Positions 33,233 through 44,083 of a stretch of DNA of 49,486 bases are shown piece after piece; position 1 is the stretch's first letter; the number at the start of each line of letters is the position of its first letter. Source of the DNA: Rhodococcus sp. HM1 (GTDB taxonomy: Bacteria > Actinomycetota > Actinomycetes > Mycobacteriales > Mycobacteriaceae). A model generated the notes under the pieces. That model was given only the letters and a program-made list of their open reading frames with translations. It was not told the DNA's origin and searched no databases. The stretch covers positions 1 to 49,486 of the forward strand of contig NZ_JALPTB010000049.1 in NCBI RefSeq assembly GCF_023218075.1. Reading direction: 5' to 3'. Position numbers and translations under genes: made by a program.

Positions 33233-34699
33233 TCAGCGCTGCGGCATCGTGCTGGTGGTGATCGGTGCGGGAAGCGCCGTTGCTCCCTCGAGGTACCGAT
33301 CGACCGCCGCCGCGCAGGAGCGGCCCTCTGCGATGGCCCAGACGATCAGGGACTGACCGCGGCCCATGTCGCCGGCGACGAACACGCCGTCGACGTTGGT
33401 GGACCACTCGGTCGAGCGGGCGACGTTGCCGCGCTCGTTGAAGTCCACCCCGAGATCGGTGAGCAGGCCCGGCTTCTCCGGGCCGACGAAGCCCATCGCG
33501 AGAAGAACCAGGTCGGCCTCGAGCTCGAAATCCGTGCCTTCGACCTTCTCGAAGCGCCCGGCGACCATCTTCACCTCGTGCGCCTTGAGGGCCGTGACCT
33601 TGCCGTCGACACCGACGAATTCCTCGGTGTTGACGGAGAACACGCGCTCGCCGCCCTCCTCGTGCGCGGACGACACCCGGTACATCAGCGGGTAGGTCGG
33701 CCACGGCGTCGATTCGGCGCGCTGCTCCGGCGGACGCGGCATGATCTCGAACTGGTGCACGCTTACCGCGCCCTGGCGGTGCGAGGTGCCCAGGCAGTCG
33801 GCGCCGGTGTCGCCACCGCCGATGATGACGACCTTCTTGCCCTTCGCGTTGATGGGCGGCAGGCCGTTCGCGTCGGTGATCGCGTCGCCGAGCTGCACCC
33901 GGTTCGCCTGCGGCAGGAACTCCATCGCCTGATGGATGCCGTCGAGTTCGCGACCCGGGATCGGCAGGTCGCGGGCGACGGTGGAGCCGCCGGCGAGGAC
34001 CACCGCGTCGAACTGCTCGCGCAGTTCGTCGGCGCTGATGTCCACGCCCACGTTCACGCCCGGCTTGAAGATGGTGCCCTCGGCCTCCATCTGCGCCAGA
34101 CGGCGGTCGATGAAGCGCTTCTCCATCTTGAATTCCGGGATGCCGTAGCGGAGGAGGCCGCCGATGCGGTCCTCGCGCTCGAACACCGTCACGGTGTGGC
34201 CGGCGCGGGTGAGCTGCTGCGCTGCAGCCAGACCCGCGGGACCGGAACCGACGACCGCGACCTTCTTGCCGGTCAGCTTCGACGGCGGAACGGGGACGAC
34301 GCGGTTGTCCTCGAACGCCTTCTCGATGAGCTCGACCTCGACCTGCTTGATGGTCACCGGGTCCTGGTTGATGCCCAGGACGCACGACGCCTCGCAGGGG
34401 GCCGGGCACAGCCGCCCGGTGAATTCCGGGAAGTTGTTGGTGGCGTGCAGACGCTCGATGCCGTCGTTCCACTTGCCCTTGTACACCAGGTCGTTCCACT
34501 CGGGAATCAGGTTCCCGAGAGGACAACCGTTGTGGCAGAAGGGAATACCGCAGTCCATGCAGCGGCTCGCCTGGACCTGGAGGGTGTCACGAGAGAAAGG
34601 CTCGTACACCTCCTTCCAGTCGAGGAGCCGCAGCGGAACCGGCCGGCGAACCGGCGTTTCACGCGAACCGTGCTTGAGGAAGCCGCTTGGATCACCCAC
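33233..34699 (-). CDS. gltD: Glutamate synthase small subunit (NADPH)
   Basis: This 488-residue iron-sulfur flavoprotein passes electrons from NADPH to the large subunit. The N-terminal cysteines ([17 protein letters not shown] near residue 48, CPAPCEASC near 98) ligate 4Fe-4S clusters. The FAD motif [13 protein letters not shown] is near 150, the NADPH motif [12 protein letters not shown] near 290, and the C-terminal FAD segment [18 protein letters not shown] near 440. GTG 34699 overlaps the end of gltB by eight bases and has GGAGG upstream. It acts with GltB in ammonium assimilation. Confidence 0.96.
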   Translation of the reverse strand: MGDPSGFLKHGSRETPVRRPVPLRLLDWKEVYEPFSRDTLQVQASRCMDCGIPFCHNGCPLGNLIPEWNDLVYKGKWNDGIERLHATNNFPEFTGRLCPAPCEASCVLGINQDPVTIKQVEVELIEKAFEDNRVVPVPPSKLTGKKVAVVGSGPAGLAAAQQLTRAGHTVTVFEREDRIGGLLRYGIPEFKMEKRFIDRRLAQMEAEGTIFKPGVNVGVDISADELREQFDAVVLAGGSTVARDLPIPGRELDGIHQAMEFLPQANRVQLGDAITDANGLPPINAKGKKVVIIGGGDTGADCLGTSHRQGAVSVHQFEIMPRPPEQRAESTPWPTYPLMYRVSSAHEEGGERVFSVNTEEFVGVDGKVTALKAHEVKMVAGRFEKVEGTDFELEADLVLLAMGFVGPEKPGLLTDLGVDFNERGNVARSTEWSTNVDGVFVAGDMGRGQSLIVWAIAEGRSCAAAVDRYLEGATALPAPITTSTMPQR

Positions 34700-37600
34700 G
34701 AGCCGCCTCCATGATCGCCTCGTCAACGTTCGCACCACGAATGGTGGCGTCCTTGATTGCCATGAGTACCTTCTTGTAATCGCGAGGCATGGCCTTCGCG
34801 AAATGGCTGACCTGCTGCGACCAGTCGGCCAGGATGCGGGCTGCGACCTCGGAGCCCGTCTCGTCACGATGCCGCTCGATGACACCCTTGAGCCAGGCGA
34901 AGTCCTCGCCCTCGAGGTCTTCGAGATCGACAAGTTCTGTATTGAGGTTGTCCTCGAAATCGCGATCGGGGTTGTACACGAACGCGACACCGCCGGACAT
35001 ACCCGCACCGAAGTTGCGGCCCGTCTTGCCGAGGATGACGACCTTACCGCCGGTCATGTACTCGCAGCCGTGGTCGCCGACGCCTTCGACGACGGCCGTG
35101 GCACCCGAGTTGCGGACCGCGAACCGCTCGCCCGCGATACCGCGGATGAGCACCTCGCCACCGGTGGCACCGAACAGGATGACGTTGCCGGCGACGATGT
35201 TGTCCTCGGCGACGAATCCCGGTGCGGCGGTGTGCGGCGGGCGCACGATGATGCGGCCACCCGACAGGCCCTTGCCGACGAAGTCGTTGGCATCGCCGAA
35301 CAGCCGGAGCGTGATGCCCTTGGGCACGAACGCACCGAAGCTGTTACCGGCCGAACCGGTGAGGGTGATGTCGATCGTGTTGTCCGGCAGGCCCTCTCCG
35401 CCGTACACCTTGGTGACCTCGTGGCCGAGCATGGTGCCGACGGTGCGGTTGACGTTGGTCACCTGCGTCTCGATGACGACCTTCTCGCCGCTCTCCAGCG
35501 CGGGCTGCGCCTTGGCGATCAGCTCGTTGTCGAGCGCCTTGTCCAGAGCGTGGTCCTGCTCCTTGGTGCAGTGCAGGTCCTGCTCCGGGAAGATCGGCGA
35601 GGTGACCTTGGTCAGCAGCGGCGACAGGTCCAGCTTCGACGCCCGGTAGTGCTCGACGGCCTTCGTGGTGTCGAGGAACTCGACCTGGCCGATCGCCTCG
35701 TCGAGAGTGCGGAAGCCCAGCTCGGCGAGCAGCTCACGCACCTCCTCGGCGATGAAGAGCATGAAGTTCTCGACGAACTCCGGCTTGCCGGTGAATCGCT
35801 TGCGCAGCACCGGGTTCTGCGTCGCCACACCGACGGGGCAGGTGTCGAGATGGCACACGCGCATCATGATGCAGCCGGACACCACCAGCGGAGCGGTCGC
35901 GAAACCGAACTCCTCACCACCGAGCAGCGCCGCGATCATCACGTCACGGCCGGTCTTCATCTGGCCGTCGACCTGCACGACGATGCGGTCGCGCAGACCG
36001 TTGAGCATCAGCGTCTGCTGGGTCTCGGCCAGGCCGATCTCCCACGGCGCACCCGCGTGCTTGAGCGAGGTCAGCGGGGAGGCACCGGTGCCGCCGTCGT
36101 GACCGGAGATGAGCACCACGTCGGCATGCGCCTTGGAGACACCCGCGGCGACGGTGCCGACACCGAGCTCGGACACCAGCTTCACGTGGATCCGGGCCTT
36201 CGGGTTGGCGTTCTTCAGGTCGTGGATCAGCTGCGCGAGATCCTCGATCGAGTAGATGTCGTGGTGCGGCGGCGGCGAGATCAGGCCGACGCCCGGCGTC
36301 GAACCGCGCACCTCGGCGACCCACGGGTACACCTTGTGCGGCGGAAGCTGGCCGCCCTCACCGGGCTTGGCACCCTGCGCCATCTTGATCTGGATGTCGG
36401 TGCAGTTGGTCAGGTAGTGCGCGGTGACACCGAAGCGACCGGACGCGACCTGCTTGATGGCGGAGCGCCGCCAGTCGCCGTTCTCGTCCGGCGTGAAGCG
36501 CGCCGGATCCTCGCCGCCCTCACCGGAGTTGGAGCGGGCGCCGAGACGGTTCATGGCGATCGCGAGGGTCTCGTGGGCCTCGGCGGAGATGGAGCCGTAG
36601 CTCATCGCGCCGGTCGAGAACCGCTTGACGATCTCGGCGGCCGATTCGACCTCCTCGATCGGCACCGCCGGGCGCAGGCCCTTGCGGAACTCGAACAGGC
36701 CGCGCAGCGACGCCAGCTGCTTCGACTGGTCGTCGACGAGCCGGGTGTACTCCTTGAAGATCGAGTACTGGCCGGTGCGGGTGGCGTGCTGGAGCTTGAA
36801 CACCGTGTCCGGGTTGAACAGGTGGTACTCGCCCTCGCGGCGCCACTGGTACTCGCCGCCGACCTCGAGCTCACGATGCGCGTGCTCGGACGGGCGATCC
36901 AGGAACGCGGCAGCATGCCGGACCGCGACGTCGTGTGCGATCTCGTCGAGGCCGACACCGCCGAGCTGCGACTGCAGGCCGGTGAAGTACTCGTCGACGA
37001 GTTCCTGGGACAGGCCGATCACCTGGAACAGCTGCGCACCGGTGTAGGACGCGAGCGTGGAGATGCCCATCTTGGACATCACCTTCAGCACACCCTTCGA
37101 GGCGGCCTTGATGTAGTTCTTGATCGCCTTCTCGAGGGTCATACCCTCGGGCAGGTCACCGTTCTGCAGCAGCTCGTCGATCGTCTCGAACGCCATGTAC
37201 GGGTTGACCACGGCGGCACCGAAACCGCACAGCGCGGCGATGTGGTGCACCTCGCGGGCGTCGCCGGCCTCGACGAGCAGCCCCGCCTGGGTGCGGGTCT
37301 TCTCGCGGACGAGGTGGTGGTGCACCGCGGAGGTGAGCAGCAGCGACGGGATCGGGGCCATCGTCTCGTCGGACTCGCGGTCCGAGAGCACGATCAGGCG
37401 GGCACCGCCCGCGATCGCCTCCGACACCTGGCTGCGGATCGAGTCGAGCGCGGCCTTCAGGCCCTCGCCGCCGTCGGCGACCTTGTAGAGGCCGCGGATG
37501 ATGACGCTGTTGAAGCCCGGGAACTGCCCGTCGTCGTTGACGTGGATGAGCTTCTGCAGGTCGTCATTGTCGATCACGGGTGCGGACACCAGGATCTGAC

Positions 37601-39287
37601 GGCACGAGTCGGCGGTCGGGTTCAGCAGGTCGCCCTCGGGGCCGAGCATGCCGCCGAGGCTCGTGACGATCTCCTCGCGGATGGCGTCGAGCGGCGGGTT
37701 GGTCACCTGGGCGAACAGCTGCTGGAAGAAGTCGAACAGCATCCGCGGACGCGACGACAGCACCGCGATCGGGGTGTCGGTGCCCATCGAGCCGAGAGCT
37801 TCGCCACCGGTGGCGGCCATCGGCTTGACGAGGAGGTTGACCTCTTCGTTGGTGTAGCCGAAGACCTGCTGACGCAGCACGACACGCTCGTGCGACATGT
37901 AGGTGTACTTGCTCGGCGGCAGATCCTCGAGCCGGGCGATGCCCTGGTCGATCCACTCCTGGTAGGGGTGCTCGGACGCGAGCTCGTCCTTGATCTCGTT
38001 GTCGTCGATGATGCGACCCTGCGCGGTGTCGACGAGGAACATGCGGCCCGGCTGCATGCGCATCTTGCGCACGACCTTCTCCGGCGCGATGTCGAGCACG
38101 CCGACCTCGGAGGCCATGACGACGAGGCCGTCGTCGGTGACCCACACGCGGGACGGACGCAGGCCGTTGCGGTCGAGCACGGCGCCGACGACGGTGCCGT
38201 CGGTGAAGCACACCGACGCCGGGCCGTCCCACGGCTCCATGAGCGCCGAGTGGTACTCGTAGAACGCCTTGCGCTTCGGATCCATGCTCTCGTGGCGTTC
38301 CCACGCCTCGGGGATCATCATGAGCACGGCGTGCGGGAGGCTGCGGCCGCCGAGGTGCAGCATCTCGAGCACCTCGTCGAAACGCGCGGTGTCGGACGCG
38401 CCTTCGGTGCAGATCGGGAAGATCTTGTCGAGCTTGTCCCGGCCACCGAAGATCTCGGACTCGATGAGCGCCTCGCGGGCACGCATCCAGTTCGCGTTGC
38501 CCGTGACGGTGTTGATCTCACCGTTGTGTGCGACGCGGCGGAACGGATGCGCCAGCGGCCACGACGGGAACGTGTTGGTGGAGAAGCGCGAGTGCACCAG
38601 GCCCAGGGCCGACTCGACACGCTCGTCCTGCAGGTCGAGGTAGAAGCCCTCGAGCTGCGGGGTGGTGAGCATGCCCTTGTAGACGAACGTCGACGGCGAC
38701 AGGCTCGGGAAGTACACGGTCTCGCTGCCGGGACCGTCCTCGCCGGGACCCTCGTTGCCGAGTTCGTGCTCGGTGCGCTTGCGCACGACGTAGGCGCGGC
38801 GCTCGAGCTCGAGCCCGGTGAGGGTGCGGGCGCCGGAGGCGATGAAGATCTGCCGGAACGTCGGCATGGCGGACTTGGCCATCGAGCCCAGGTCCGAGTC
38901 GTCGACGGGGACCTCGCGCCAGCCGAGGACCTCGAGGCCCTCCTCCGCGACGATCTTGTCGACGGCCGCCTGCGCGGCGTCGGCTGCAGCAGCGTCCTGG
39001 GGCAGGAACGCGATACCGGTCGCGTACGCACCGGCTTCGGGCAGCTCGAAGTCGACGACTTCACGGAAGTACCGGTCCGGGACCTGGATGAGAATGCCGG
39101 CACCGTCGCCGGTATTCGTTTCCGCACCCGCCGCGCCGCGGTGCTCCAGGTTCACGAGCGCGGTGATCGCCTTGGAGACGATGTCACGGCTCTTACGGCC
39201 GTGCATATCGACGACGAAAGCGACGCCGCAGGAGTCGTGCTCGTTCGCCGGGTGGTAGAGCCCTTGAGGCCCGGGAAGATGCTTCAT
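34692..39287 (-). CDS. gltB: Glutamate synthase large subunit
   Basis: This 1531-residue enzyme transfers the glutamine amide to 2-oxoglutarate. Cys20 follows a short propeptide ([14 protein letters not shown]) and is the Ntn glutaminase nucleophile once processed. The central and FMN-binding synthase domains (about 480-1220; [32 protein letters not shown]) are followed by the 3Fe-4S cysteines in [20 protein letters not shown]-terminal beta-helix ends the protein. ATG 39287 fits the propeptide length of the family; ATG 39305 is an alternative. A GlnR-like site lies far upstream. Confidence 0.96.
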   Translation of the reverse strand: MKHLPGPQGLYHPANEHDSCGVAFVVDMHGRKSRDIVSKAITALVNLEHRGAAGAETNTGDGAGILIQVPDRYFREVVDFELPEAGAYATGIAFLPQDAAAADAAQAAVDKIVAEEGLEVLGWREVPVDDSDLGSMAKSAMPTFRQIFIASGARTLTGLELERRAYVVRKRTEHELGNEGPGEDGPGSETVYFPSLSPSTFVYKGMLTTPQLEGFYLDLQDERVESALGLVHSRFSTNTFPSWPLAHPFRRVAHNGEINTVTGNANWMRAREALIESEIFGGRDKLDKIFPICTEGASDTARFDEVLEMLHLGGRSLPHAVLMMIPEAWERHESMDPKRKAFYEYHSALMEPWDGPASVCFTDGTVVGAVLDRNGLRPSRVWVTDDGLVVMASEVGVLDIAPEKVVRKMRMQPGRMFLVDTAQGRIIDDNEIKDELASEHPYQEWIDQGIARLEDLPPSKYTYMSHERVVLRQQVFGYTNEEVNLLVKPMAATGGEALGSMGTDTPIAVLSSRPRMLFDFFQQLFAQVTNPPLDAIREEIVTSLGGMLGPEGDLLNPTADSCRQILVSAPVIDNDDLQKLIHVNDDGQFPGFNSVIIRGLYKVADGGEGLKAALDSIRSQVSEAIAGGARLIVLSDRESDETMAPIPSLLLTSAVHHHLVREKTRTQAGLLVEAGDAREVHHIAALCGFGAAVVNPYMAFETIDELLQNGDLPEGMTLEKAIKNYIKAASKGVLKVMSKMGISTLASYTGAQLFQVIGLSQELVDEYFTGLQSQLGGVGLDEIAHDVAVRHAAAFLDRPSEHAHRELEVGGEYQWRREGEYHLFNPDTVFKLQHATRTGQYSIFKEYTRLVDDQSKQLASLRGLFEFRKGLRPAVPIEEVESAAEIVKRFSTGAMSYGSISAEAHETLAIAMNRLGARSNSGEGGEDPARFTPDENGDWRRSAIKQVASGRFGVTAHYLTNCTDIQIKMAQGAKPGEGGQLPPHKVYPWVAEVRGSTPGVGLISPPPHHDIYSIEDLAQLIHDLKNANPKARIHVKLVSELGVGTVAAGVSKAHADVVLISGHDGGTGASPLTSLKHAGAPWEIGLAETQQTLMLNGLRDRIVVQVDGQMKTGRDVMIAALLGGEEFGFATAPLVVSGCIMMRVCHLDTCPVGVATQNPVLRKRFTGKPEFVENFMLFIAEEVRELLAELGFRTLDEAIGQVEFLDTTKAVEHYRASKLDLSPLLTKVTSPIFPEQDLHCTKEQDHALDKALDNELIAKAQPALESGEKVVIETQVTNVNRTVGTMLGHEVTKVYGGEGLPDNTIDITLTGSAGNSFGAFVPKGITLRLFGDANDFVGKGLSGGRIIVRPPHTAAPGFVAEDNIVAGNVILFGATGGEVLIRGIAGERFAVRNSGATAVVEGVGDHGCEYMTGGKVVILGKTGRNFGAGMSGGVAFVYNPDRDFEDNLNTELVDLEDLEGEDFAWLKGVIERHRDETGSEVAARILADWSQQVSHFAKAMPRDYKKVLMAIKDATIRGANVDEAIMEAARG

Positions 39288-39305
39288 ACCTAGCCTTCGT
39301 TGCAT

Positions 39306-39623
39306 GTGATAGCACCGACGACCAGCAGCGCTGATGGCCATCTACTTGCTGTGAGCAAGTACCGACACGAGGTGGATCGGCACCGATTACCGTCAGTATC
39401 CGCCCTTCCGCGACGATGCGGGTGCCTTTTTTTCGGCAGCTCGGGCCCTGGATCTTCCGGCCGGTGGGGACGTTGTGCGTCCACCGTCTCGGACAGACGA
39501 TATGTCAACCATGCGGGTGTAATGCAAGGAAGGCTGCCCTACCTATCCCCTGAGCTGCGGTGATGTTTCGTTAACACGGCCGTAGCGCGGCGGTGACACG
39601 ACGAAACGGAGCAGAACCGCCGC
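39306..39623 (-). promoter_or_regulatory. Regulatory region between gltB and TetR genes
   Basis: This 318-base stretch holds no credible gene. It contains TTGACA on the minus strand (39508-39503) without a good -10. A candidate GlnR-type element reads GTCAC-N6-GCTAC with a further AC ten bases on (39597-39572). An imperfect iron-regulator-like palindrome (AAGGAAGGCTGCCCTACCT) lies at 39524-39542. A T7 run at 39426-39432 on the plus strand follows a GC-rich segment. Nitrogen control of gltBD is expected from the pathway; the exact sites are tentative. Confidence 0.4.
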
Positions 39624-40175
39624 TCACAACAGCGACCCGAGTACCCGGCGGATGCCCTCGCGCGGGTCGGAGTCGTCGTCCGATGTGAGCCGATGCAGGA
39701 TCACCCCGTCGAGATAGTCCATGAGCACCCGCGCGAACAGCTCGGCGTCGTCGGTCCCGACTCCCAGCGCCGTGAGCATGCCCGTTCCCCAGGCGCGCAG
39801 TTCGTCGCGCCGCAGCTGCACTGCCGTGCGCAACTCCGCGACCGAGGCCGCCTCGACGAACAGCGCGTAGCGAGCCCGGGTGCGCACCACATCGGGTCCG
39901 GTCGCGGTGAGCACGTAGCCGACCAGCAGCTCCACGAGTTCGTCGGCGGTCCGCGGCGCCGGCCCGACCAACGCGGCCACGTCGGCACGGTCGCGGTCGA
40001 CGAGTCGGTCGAGCACGCCTTCGAGCAGTGCGCGCCGCGTGCGGAAGTAATTGGACGTCGAACCGGCCGGGACACCCGCGGTCGCGTCCACACCCCGGTG
40101 GGTCAGGCCGCGCATTCCTTCTCTGCCGAGCAGGTCGATCGCCGCGTCGAGGACGGTGCTGCGTTTGTCGGACAC
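39624..40175 (-). CDS. TetR-family repressor
   Basis: This 183-residue TetR protein has an N-terminal helix-turn-helix at about residues 8-52 (VLDAAIDLLGREGMRGLTHRGVDATAGVPAGSTSNYF) and a C-terminal ligand domain. GTG 40175 gives the usual short leader. It diverges from a flavin hydroxylase gene, with two 16-base palindromes between the starts. It probably represses both genes until a ligand, perhaps the hydroxylase substrate, binds. Confidence 0.9.
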   Translation of the reverse strand: MSDKRSTVLDAAIDLLGREGMRGLTHRGVDATAGVPAGSTSNYFRTRRALLEGVLDRLVDRDRADVAALVGPAPRTADELVELLVGYVLTATGPDVVRTRARYALFVEAASVAELRTAVQLRRDELRAWGTGMLTALGVGTDDAELFARVLMDYLDGVILHRLTSDDDSDPREGIRRVLGSLL

Positions 40176-40195
40176 GCTGTGACATTACACCTCGG

Positions 40196-40233
40196 CACTA
40201 CAACAGTAGTGACAGGGCACTACAGATGTAGTA
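40196..40233. promoter_or_regulatory. Twin TetR operators
   Basis: CACTAC-AACA-GTAGTG (40196-40211) is perfect. CACTAC-AGAT-GTAGTA (40218-40233) differs in one base. Their centres are 22 bases apart, about two helical turns, so two dimers could bind the same face. They lie directly before the hydroxylase start at 40244. Confidence 0.85.
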
Positions 40234-40243
40234 GGGTCGAGCC

Positions 40244-41275
40244 ATGACCACTCCGAGGAGCGGGAAAGCAGCGGTACTGGGCGGCGGCATCGGCGGTCTC
40301 ACCGCCGCGAACACGCTCCTGCGCCACGGCTGGCACGTCGACGTGTTCGAACGCTCCGCCGCGCTACCGGAATCCGGTACCGCGCTGGGGCTGTGGCCCG
40401 AGGCCCTCGACGCCCTGGAGACCGCCGGCCTCGGCGGCGCCGCGGAGTCGCAGGGTGTGCTGCAGACATCGGGGACGTTCCGCCGGTGGGACGGACGGGT
40501 CATCGCGCGGTTCGAGGGGATCCGCCGACCCGCGGTGCTGCTCTCGCGTCCGGCCCTGCTCGGTCTCCTCGCGGGCGGCGTTCCGTCCGGAACGATCCGT
40601 TTCGGCCGGCCGGCGCCCGCACCCGGCGACCTCACCGGCTACGACGTCGTGATCGCCGCGGACGGCATCGGCAGTCCCACCCGCGACCTTCTGTTCGGGG
40701 ACGCATACCGGCCCCTGTACACCGGGCTGACCGCGTGGCGCGGCTGGGTGGCCGGTACCACCGACGACACGAGCGAAAGCTGGGGGCCGGGCGCGCTCTT
40801 CGGCATCACCCCGCGCGACGGCGACCTCACCAACTGGTTCGCCGCCGTCCGCGCCCCTGCCGGATCCACCGGTGGCCTCGACGACGTGCGCGAGCGTTAC
40901 CGGCACTGGCATCCCGCGGTGCGCGACGTGCTCGACCGCGTCGAGCCGGGCACGGTGCTCCATCACGACCTGTACGAGTCGCCGAGGCTGCCGTCCTACG
41001 TGCGCGGCACCGTCGCACTGATCGGCGACGCCGCACACGCCATGGCACCGAACCTGGGACGCGGCGCGTGCGAGGCGATGGTCGACGGAGCCACGCTCGC
41101 GACCCTGCTCACCCTGCATCCGGTGCCGGACGCGCTCCGCCGCTACGACCGCGAGCGCCGCCGCCGCACCCAGCGGCTGGTGACGGCCTCGCACCTCATG
41201 AGCCGGATCGGCACCGCGCACCGCGCGACCGGCATCCGCGACGCGATCCTCGCCGGTGCGGCGCGGTTCGCCTGA
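40244..41275 (+). CDS. FAD-dependent aromatic-type monooxygenase (PHBH family)
   Basis: This 343-residue group A flavin hydroxylase has the FAD motif VLGGGIGGLTAANTL near residue 11, the DG motif YDVVIAADGIGS near 131 and the GD motif ALIGDAAHAMAPNLGRGACEA near 260. It should use NAD(P)H and O2 to hydroxylate or epoxidise a small, perhaps aromatic, substrate. It is shorter than phenol hydroxylases and lacks their thioredoxin-like tail. Divergence from the TetR gene and the twin operators point to substrate-induced expression, possibly for detoxification or drug inactivation. Confidence 0.9.
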   Translation: MTTPRSGKAAVLGGGIGGLTAANTLLRHGWHVDVFERSAALPESGTALGLWPEALDALETAGLGGAAESQGVLQTSGTFRRWDGRVIARFEGIRRPAVLLSRPALLGLLAGGVPSGTIRFGRPAPAPGDLTGYDVVIAADGIGSPTRDLLFGDAYRPLYTGLTAWRGWVAGTTDDTSESWGPGALFGITPRDGDLTNWFAAVRAPAGSTGGLDDVRERYRHWHPAVRDVLDRVEPGTVLHHDLYESPRLPSYVRGTVALIGDAAHAMAPNLGRGACEAMVDGATLATLLTLHPVPDALRRYDRERRRRTQRLVTASHLMSRIGTAHRATGIRDAILAGAARFA

Positions 41276-41385
41276 GGAGCCCCCGGACGACCGCCGAAAA
41301 AATCCGGCCGGCGCGCGGAACCATTCGGTTCGCCGATGCGTCCAATCCCCCCGAGTAATCCAACTGCGATGTCGGGAGGGGTCGA

Positions 41386-42177
41386 ATGGACAGATCGAAG
41401 TCCACACCAGCGCGCCGGGGGCGGTCGCTCCGCCGGATGACGGGCTGCGCGACGCTCGCGGTGGGCGCATCCCTGATGGGGGTGTCCTGCTCGGGTGGCG
41501 AACCCGGGGACGCAGCACCGGCCGAGGCGGCCGAGCAGTATCGGCCGCCCGAGCAGATCCAGGGCGCGACCGTCGTGTGGTCGGCAGAGCCCGGCGTCTA
41601 CCTGCAGGACGAATACGGCAAGCTCGTGCGCGCCGCCGAGGAAGCCAGGTTCGTCGCCCGCTACGTGGGCATCGAGAACTCCTATCCCGGATTCGCGGCA
41701 GCACTCGATCCCGCCTCCGCGGGCATGATCACACCGCTGCCGGACCGGCAGCCCGTCGGGACGCTCCGCGCGCACGTCCTGTCCATCACACCGACCGGCG
41801 CCGGTTTCGAGGCTGCCGTGTGCACGGAGCGGTCCGAGCTCGCGGAGAAGTGGCCCGACGGGCGATATCACTTCACGAAGACGCCGGAGATCGAGGCCGT
41901 CGTCCGGTTCGCGCGAACCGCGTCGCCCGCGGAAGCCATCGAACCGGCGGCGGCGGACGCGGCGGCGGATTCGAAACAGACGTCGAGCCAACGACAATGG
42001 CAGTCCCCCGCGACCGATCTGTTCACCGGATCCGGATGGACCGTCGACTTCGCCGCCGACCCGGCCGGCACCCGGGAGCGGTGCCAGGCGTGGGGTCGCA
42101 GCATCCAGACGGAGAGAACCGACACCGACACCAGCGCCACTCCCCCGCGTGTGTTGCCGGCCCTCCCCGGGTGGTGA
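41386..42177 (+). CDS. Putative secreted or lipid-anchored protein, unknown function
   Basis: This 263-residue protein has a basic N-terminus followed by a hydrophobic segment (MTGCATLAVGASLMGVSC). The Cys near residue 35 is preceded by G-V-S, an imperfect lipobox, so lipidation is uncertain. The globular part (about 50-185; VVWSAEPGVYLQDEYGKLVRA; VGTLRAHVLSITPTGAGFEAAVC) is followed by an Ala/Ser linker and a C-terminal region with one Cys (ERCQAWG). No family is recognised. GGGAGG precedes ATG 41386. Confidence 0.7.
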   Translation: MDRSKSTPARRGRSLRRMTGCATLAVGASLMGVSCSGGEPGDAAPAEAAEQYRPPEQIQGATVVWSAEPGVYLQDEYGKLVRAAEEARFVARYVGIENSYPGFAAALDPASAGMITPLPDRQPVGTLRAHVLSITPTGAGFEAAVCTERSELAEKWPDGRYHFTKTPEIEAVVRFARTASPAEAIEPAAADAAADSKQTSSQRQWQSPATDLFTGSGWTVDFAADPAGTRERCQAWGRSIQTERTDTDTSATPPRVLPALPGW

Positions 42178-42248
42178 CCCGAACGAGCAGCCTCCGTGTT
42201 CCCCCGAAATCGGCCGCGCCGTGCCGGATGCGCCCGTAGCCTTCCGGC

Positions 42249-43928
42249 ATGGCCCCGGAAACCGAGAGACACGGTGAAATCGAGGGACGCGACGGAATCG
42301 AGGGACACGGCGGCGATCTCGCCGCGGCGGTGGCCCACGCCCACGGTGTCCGGACGATGTTCACCCTGTCCGGCGCACACGTGTTCCCGCTGTACGACGC
42401 CGTCGTCAAGGGCGAGTCGCCGATGCGGCTGATCGATGTCCGGCACGAGCAGACCGCGGTGTTCGCCGCGGAGGCCACCGGGAAACTCGAACGCCACCCC
42501 GGGCTCGCGGTCCTCACCGCGGGCCCGGGAGTCACGAACGGCATCAGCGCCGTCACCCAGGCGCACTTCTCCGGATCGCCCCTGGTGGTGCTCGGCGGAC
42601 GCGCACCCAACGCCCGCTGGGGAACGGGCAGCCTGCAGGAACTCGACCAGCCGCCGCTGCTGCACACCGTCACGAAGCTGTCCGAGACCGCGCGCACCGT
42701 CGACCGGATCGTCCCGACCGTGGACGCCGCATTCACCGCGGCCGGTTCGTCGCATCGCGGACCGGCGTTCGTCGATTTCCCCATGGACGAACTGTTCAGC
42801 CGCACTACGACGAAAATAGCTTCGCCCCAACATGTTCGGCTCGATCCCGACCCCGATTCGCTGGCCGAGATCGCCGTCCTGCTGGCCGCCGCGTCACGAC
42901 CGCTCGTGGTGTTCGGCACCGACGTGTGGGCGGACGGAGCCGAGGCGGCCGCGCTGCGGTTCGTCGAGGAACTCCAGGTCCCCGCCATCACCAACGGCAT
43001 GGGTCGCGGCACGGTCCCCGGCGGGCACCCGCTGCTGGTGACGAAGGCGCGCGGGACCGCCGTCGGCACCTGCGATCTGGCGATCGTCGTCGGAACGCCG
43101 TTGGATTTCCGGCTCGGTTACGGCCGCTTCGGGGGTCGGGACGGGGCACCCGACGCGCAGGTCGTTCACATCGCCGACAGCCCGGGGCAGGTGTCGGCGC
43201 ACGCGAGCCTCGCGGGCTCGGCGTCCGGCGACCTCACCTCGTGCCTGGACGGAATCCTCGCCGCACTGCCCGCCCGGCCCCACACCGACGACTGGGTGAA
43301 CCTGCTGCGCAGCGAGGTCGACGCGGCGACGGCCCGGGATGCGGTGTTGCTCGGCGCAGATTCCGACCCGATCCACCCGGCCCGCGTCTACGGCGAGCTG
43401 CTGCCGCGACTGGCCGACGACGCGGTCGTCATCGGCGACGGCGGCGACTTCGTCTCGTTCGCAGGCAAATTCGTCGAGCCGAAGCGGCCCGGCCAGTGGC
43501 TCGATCCGGGCCCGTACGGGTGCCTCGGCGCCGGCCTGGGCGCGGCGATCGCCGCGCGCATCGCGCGCCCGTCGAGCCAGGTGGTCCTGTTGCTCGGCGA
43601 CGGCGCCGCCGGCCTGTCGCTGATGGACGTCGACACACTCGTCCGGCACAAGCTGCCGGTGGTGATCGTCGTCGGCAACAACTCGGCGTGGGGGCTGGAG
43701 AAGGGACCCATGCGGTTGCTGTACGGCTACGACGTCGCCGCAGATCTGGCGCCGGAAACCCGGTACGACGAGGTGGCGACGGCACTCGGTGCGGTCGGTG
43801 AACTGGTCCGTGACCCACGGCAGATCGGGCCGGCGCTGGATCGGGGTTTCGCGGCGGACGTTCCGTATCTGATCAACGTGCTGACCGACGTCGAGGCCGC
43901 GTATCCGCGTGCGACAACGGGGATCTGA
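42249..43928 (+). CDS. Thiamine-diphosphate-dependent enzyme, IlvG-like acetolactate synthase homologue
   Basis: This 559-residue ThDP enzyme has the catalytic Glu in RHEQTAVFAAEATGK near residue 66, a central domain at about 195-330 and the ThDP/Mg motif GDGAAGLSLMDVDTLVRH near 451, ending NNSAWGLEKGPM. It resembles M. tuberculosis IlvG (Rv1820) more than IlvB: no small subunit gene is near, and the C-terminus is short. Its substrate may therefore not be pyruvate. ATG 42249 lacks a ribosome site. A 30-residue Gly/Glu/His-rich leader (HGEIEGRDGIEGHGG) precedes the conserved part, so the start may be later. Confidence 0.85.
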   Translation: MAPETERHGEIEGRDGIEGHGGDLAAAVAHAHGVRTMFTLSGAHVFPLYDAVVKGESPMRLIDVRHEQTAVFAAEATGKLERHPGLAVLTAGPGVTNGISAVTQAHFSGSPLVVLGGRAPNARWGTGSLQELDQPPLLHTVTKLSETARTVDRIVPTVDAAFTAAGSSHRGPAFVDFPMDELFSRTTTKIASPQHVRLDPDPDSLAEIAVLLAAASRPLVVFGTDVWADGAEAAALRFVEELQVPAITNGMGRGTVPGGHPLLVTKARGTAVGTCDLAIVVGTPLDFRLGYGRFGGRDGAPDAQVVHIADSPGQVSAHASLAGSASGDLTSCLDGILAALPARPHTDDWVNLLRSEVDAATARDAVLLGADSDPIHPARVYGELLPRLADDAVVIGDGGDFVSFAGKFVEPKRPGQWLDPGPYGCLGAGLGAAIAARIARPSSQVVLLLGDGAAGLSLMDVDTLVRHKLPVVIVVGNNSAWGLEKGPMRLLYGYDVAADLAPETRYDEVATALGAVGELVRDPRQIGPALDRGFAADVPYLINVLTDVEAAYPRATTGI

Positions 43929-43952
43929 CGAAAAATACCACTCAAATAACAA

Positions 43953-43984
43953 CTGACCGCAGCGATTGATTCAGCTGCGGTCAG
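43953..43984. terminator. Terminator between convergent IlvG-like and carboxylesterase genes
   Basis: CTGACCGCAGC (43953-43963) pairs with GCTGCGGTCAG (43974-43984) around ten bases. On the minus strand it is followed by TTGTTATTTG, T-rich enough for intrinsic termination of the esterase operon. Confidence 0.75.
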
Positions 43985-44083
43985 CGGTATCGATACGGTA
44001 ACAGGTGCCCTCCCGACGACGGAACCTGATGACCCGTGAAGTGAGTCACACCTAAGTTTGTGGGCTCGGCTTCCGGGTACGGC

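Noticed and set aside
34656..34669. A second parS-like sequence (GTTTCACGCGAACC) near the start of gltD
   Set aside because: It has two mismatches in 14 bases that break the palindrome, and it lies in coding sequence.
34164..39293. A 1709-residue open frame on the plus strand opposite gltB
   Set aside because: It mirrors the codon structure of gltB in very high-GC DNA, is dominated by Arg, Leu, Asp and Gly with no domain, and lies entirely antisense to a well-supported gene.
39524..39542. Iron-box-like palindrome AAGGAAGGCTGCCCTACCT upstream of gltB
   Set aside because: Only about 11 of 19 positions fit the DtxR/IdeR consensus, too few to call an operator.
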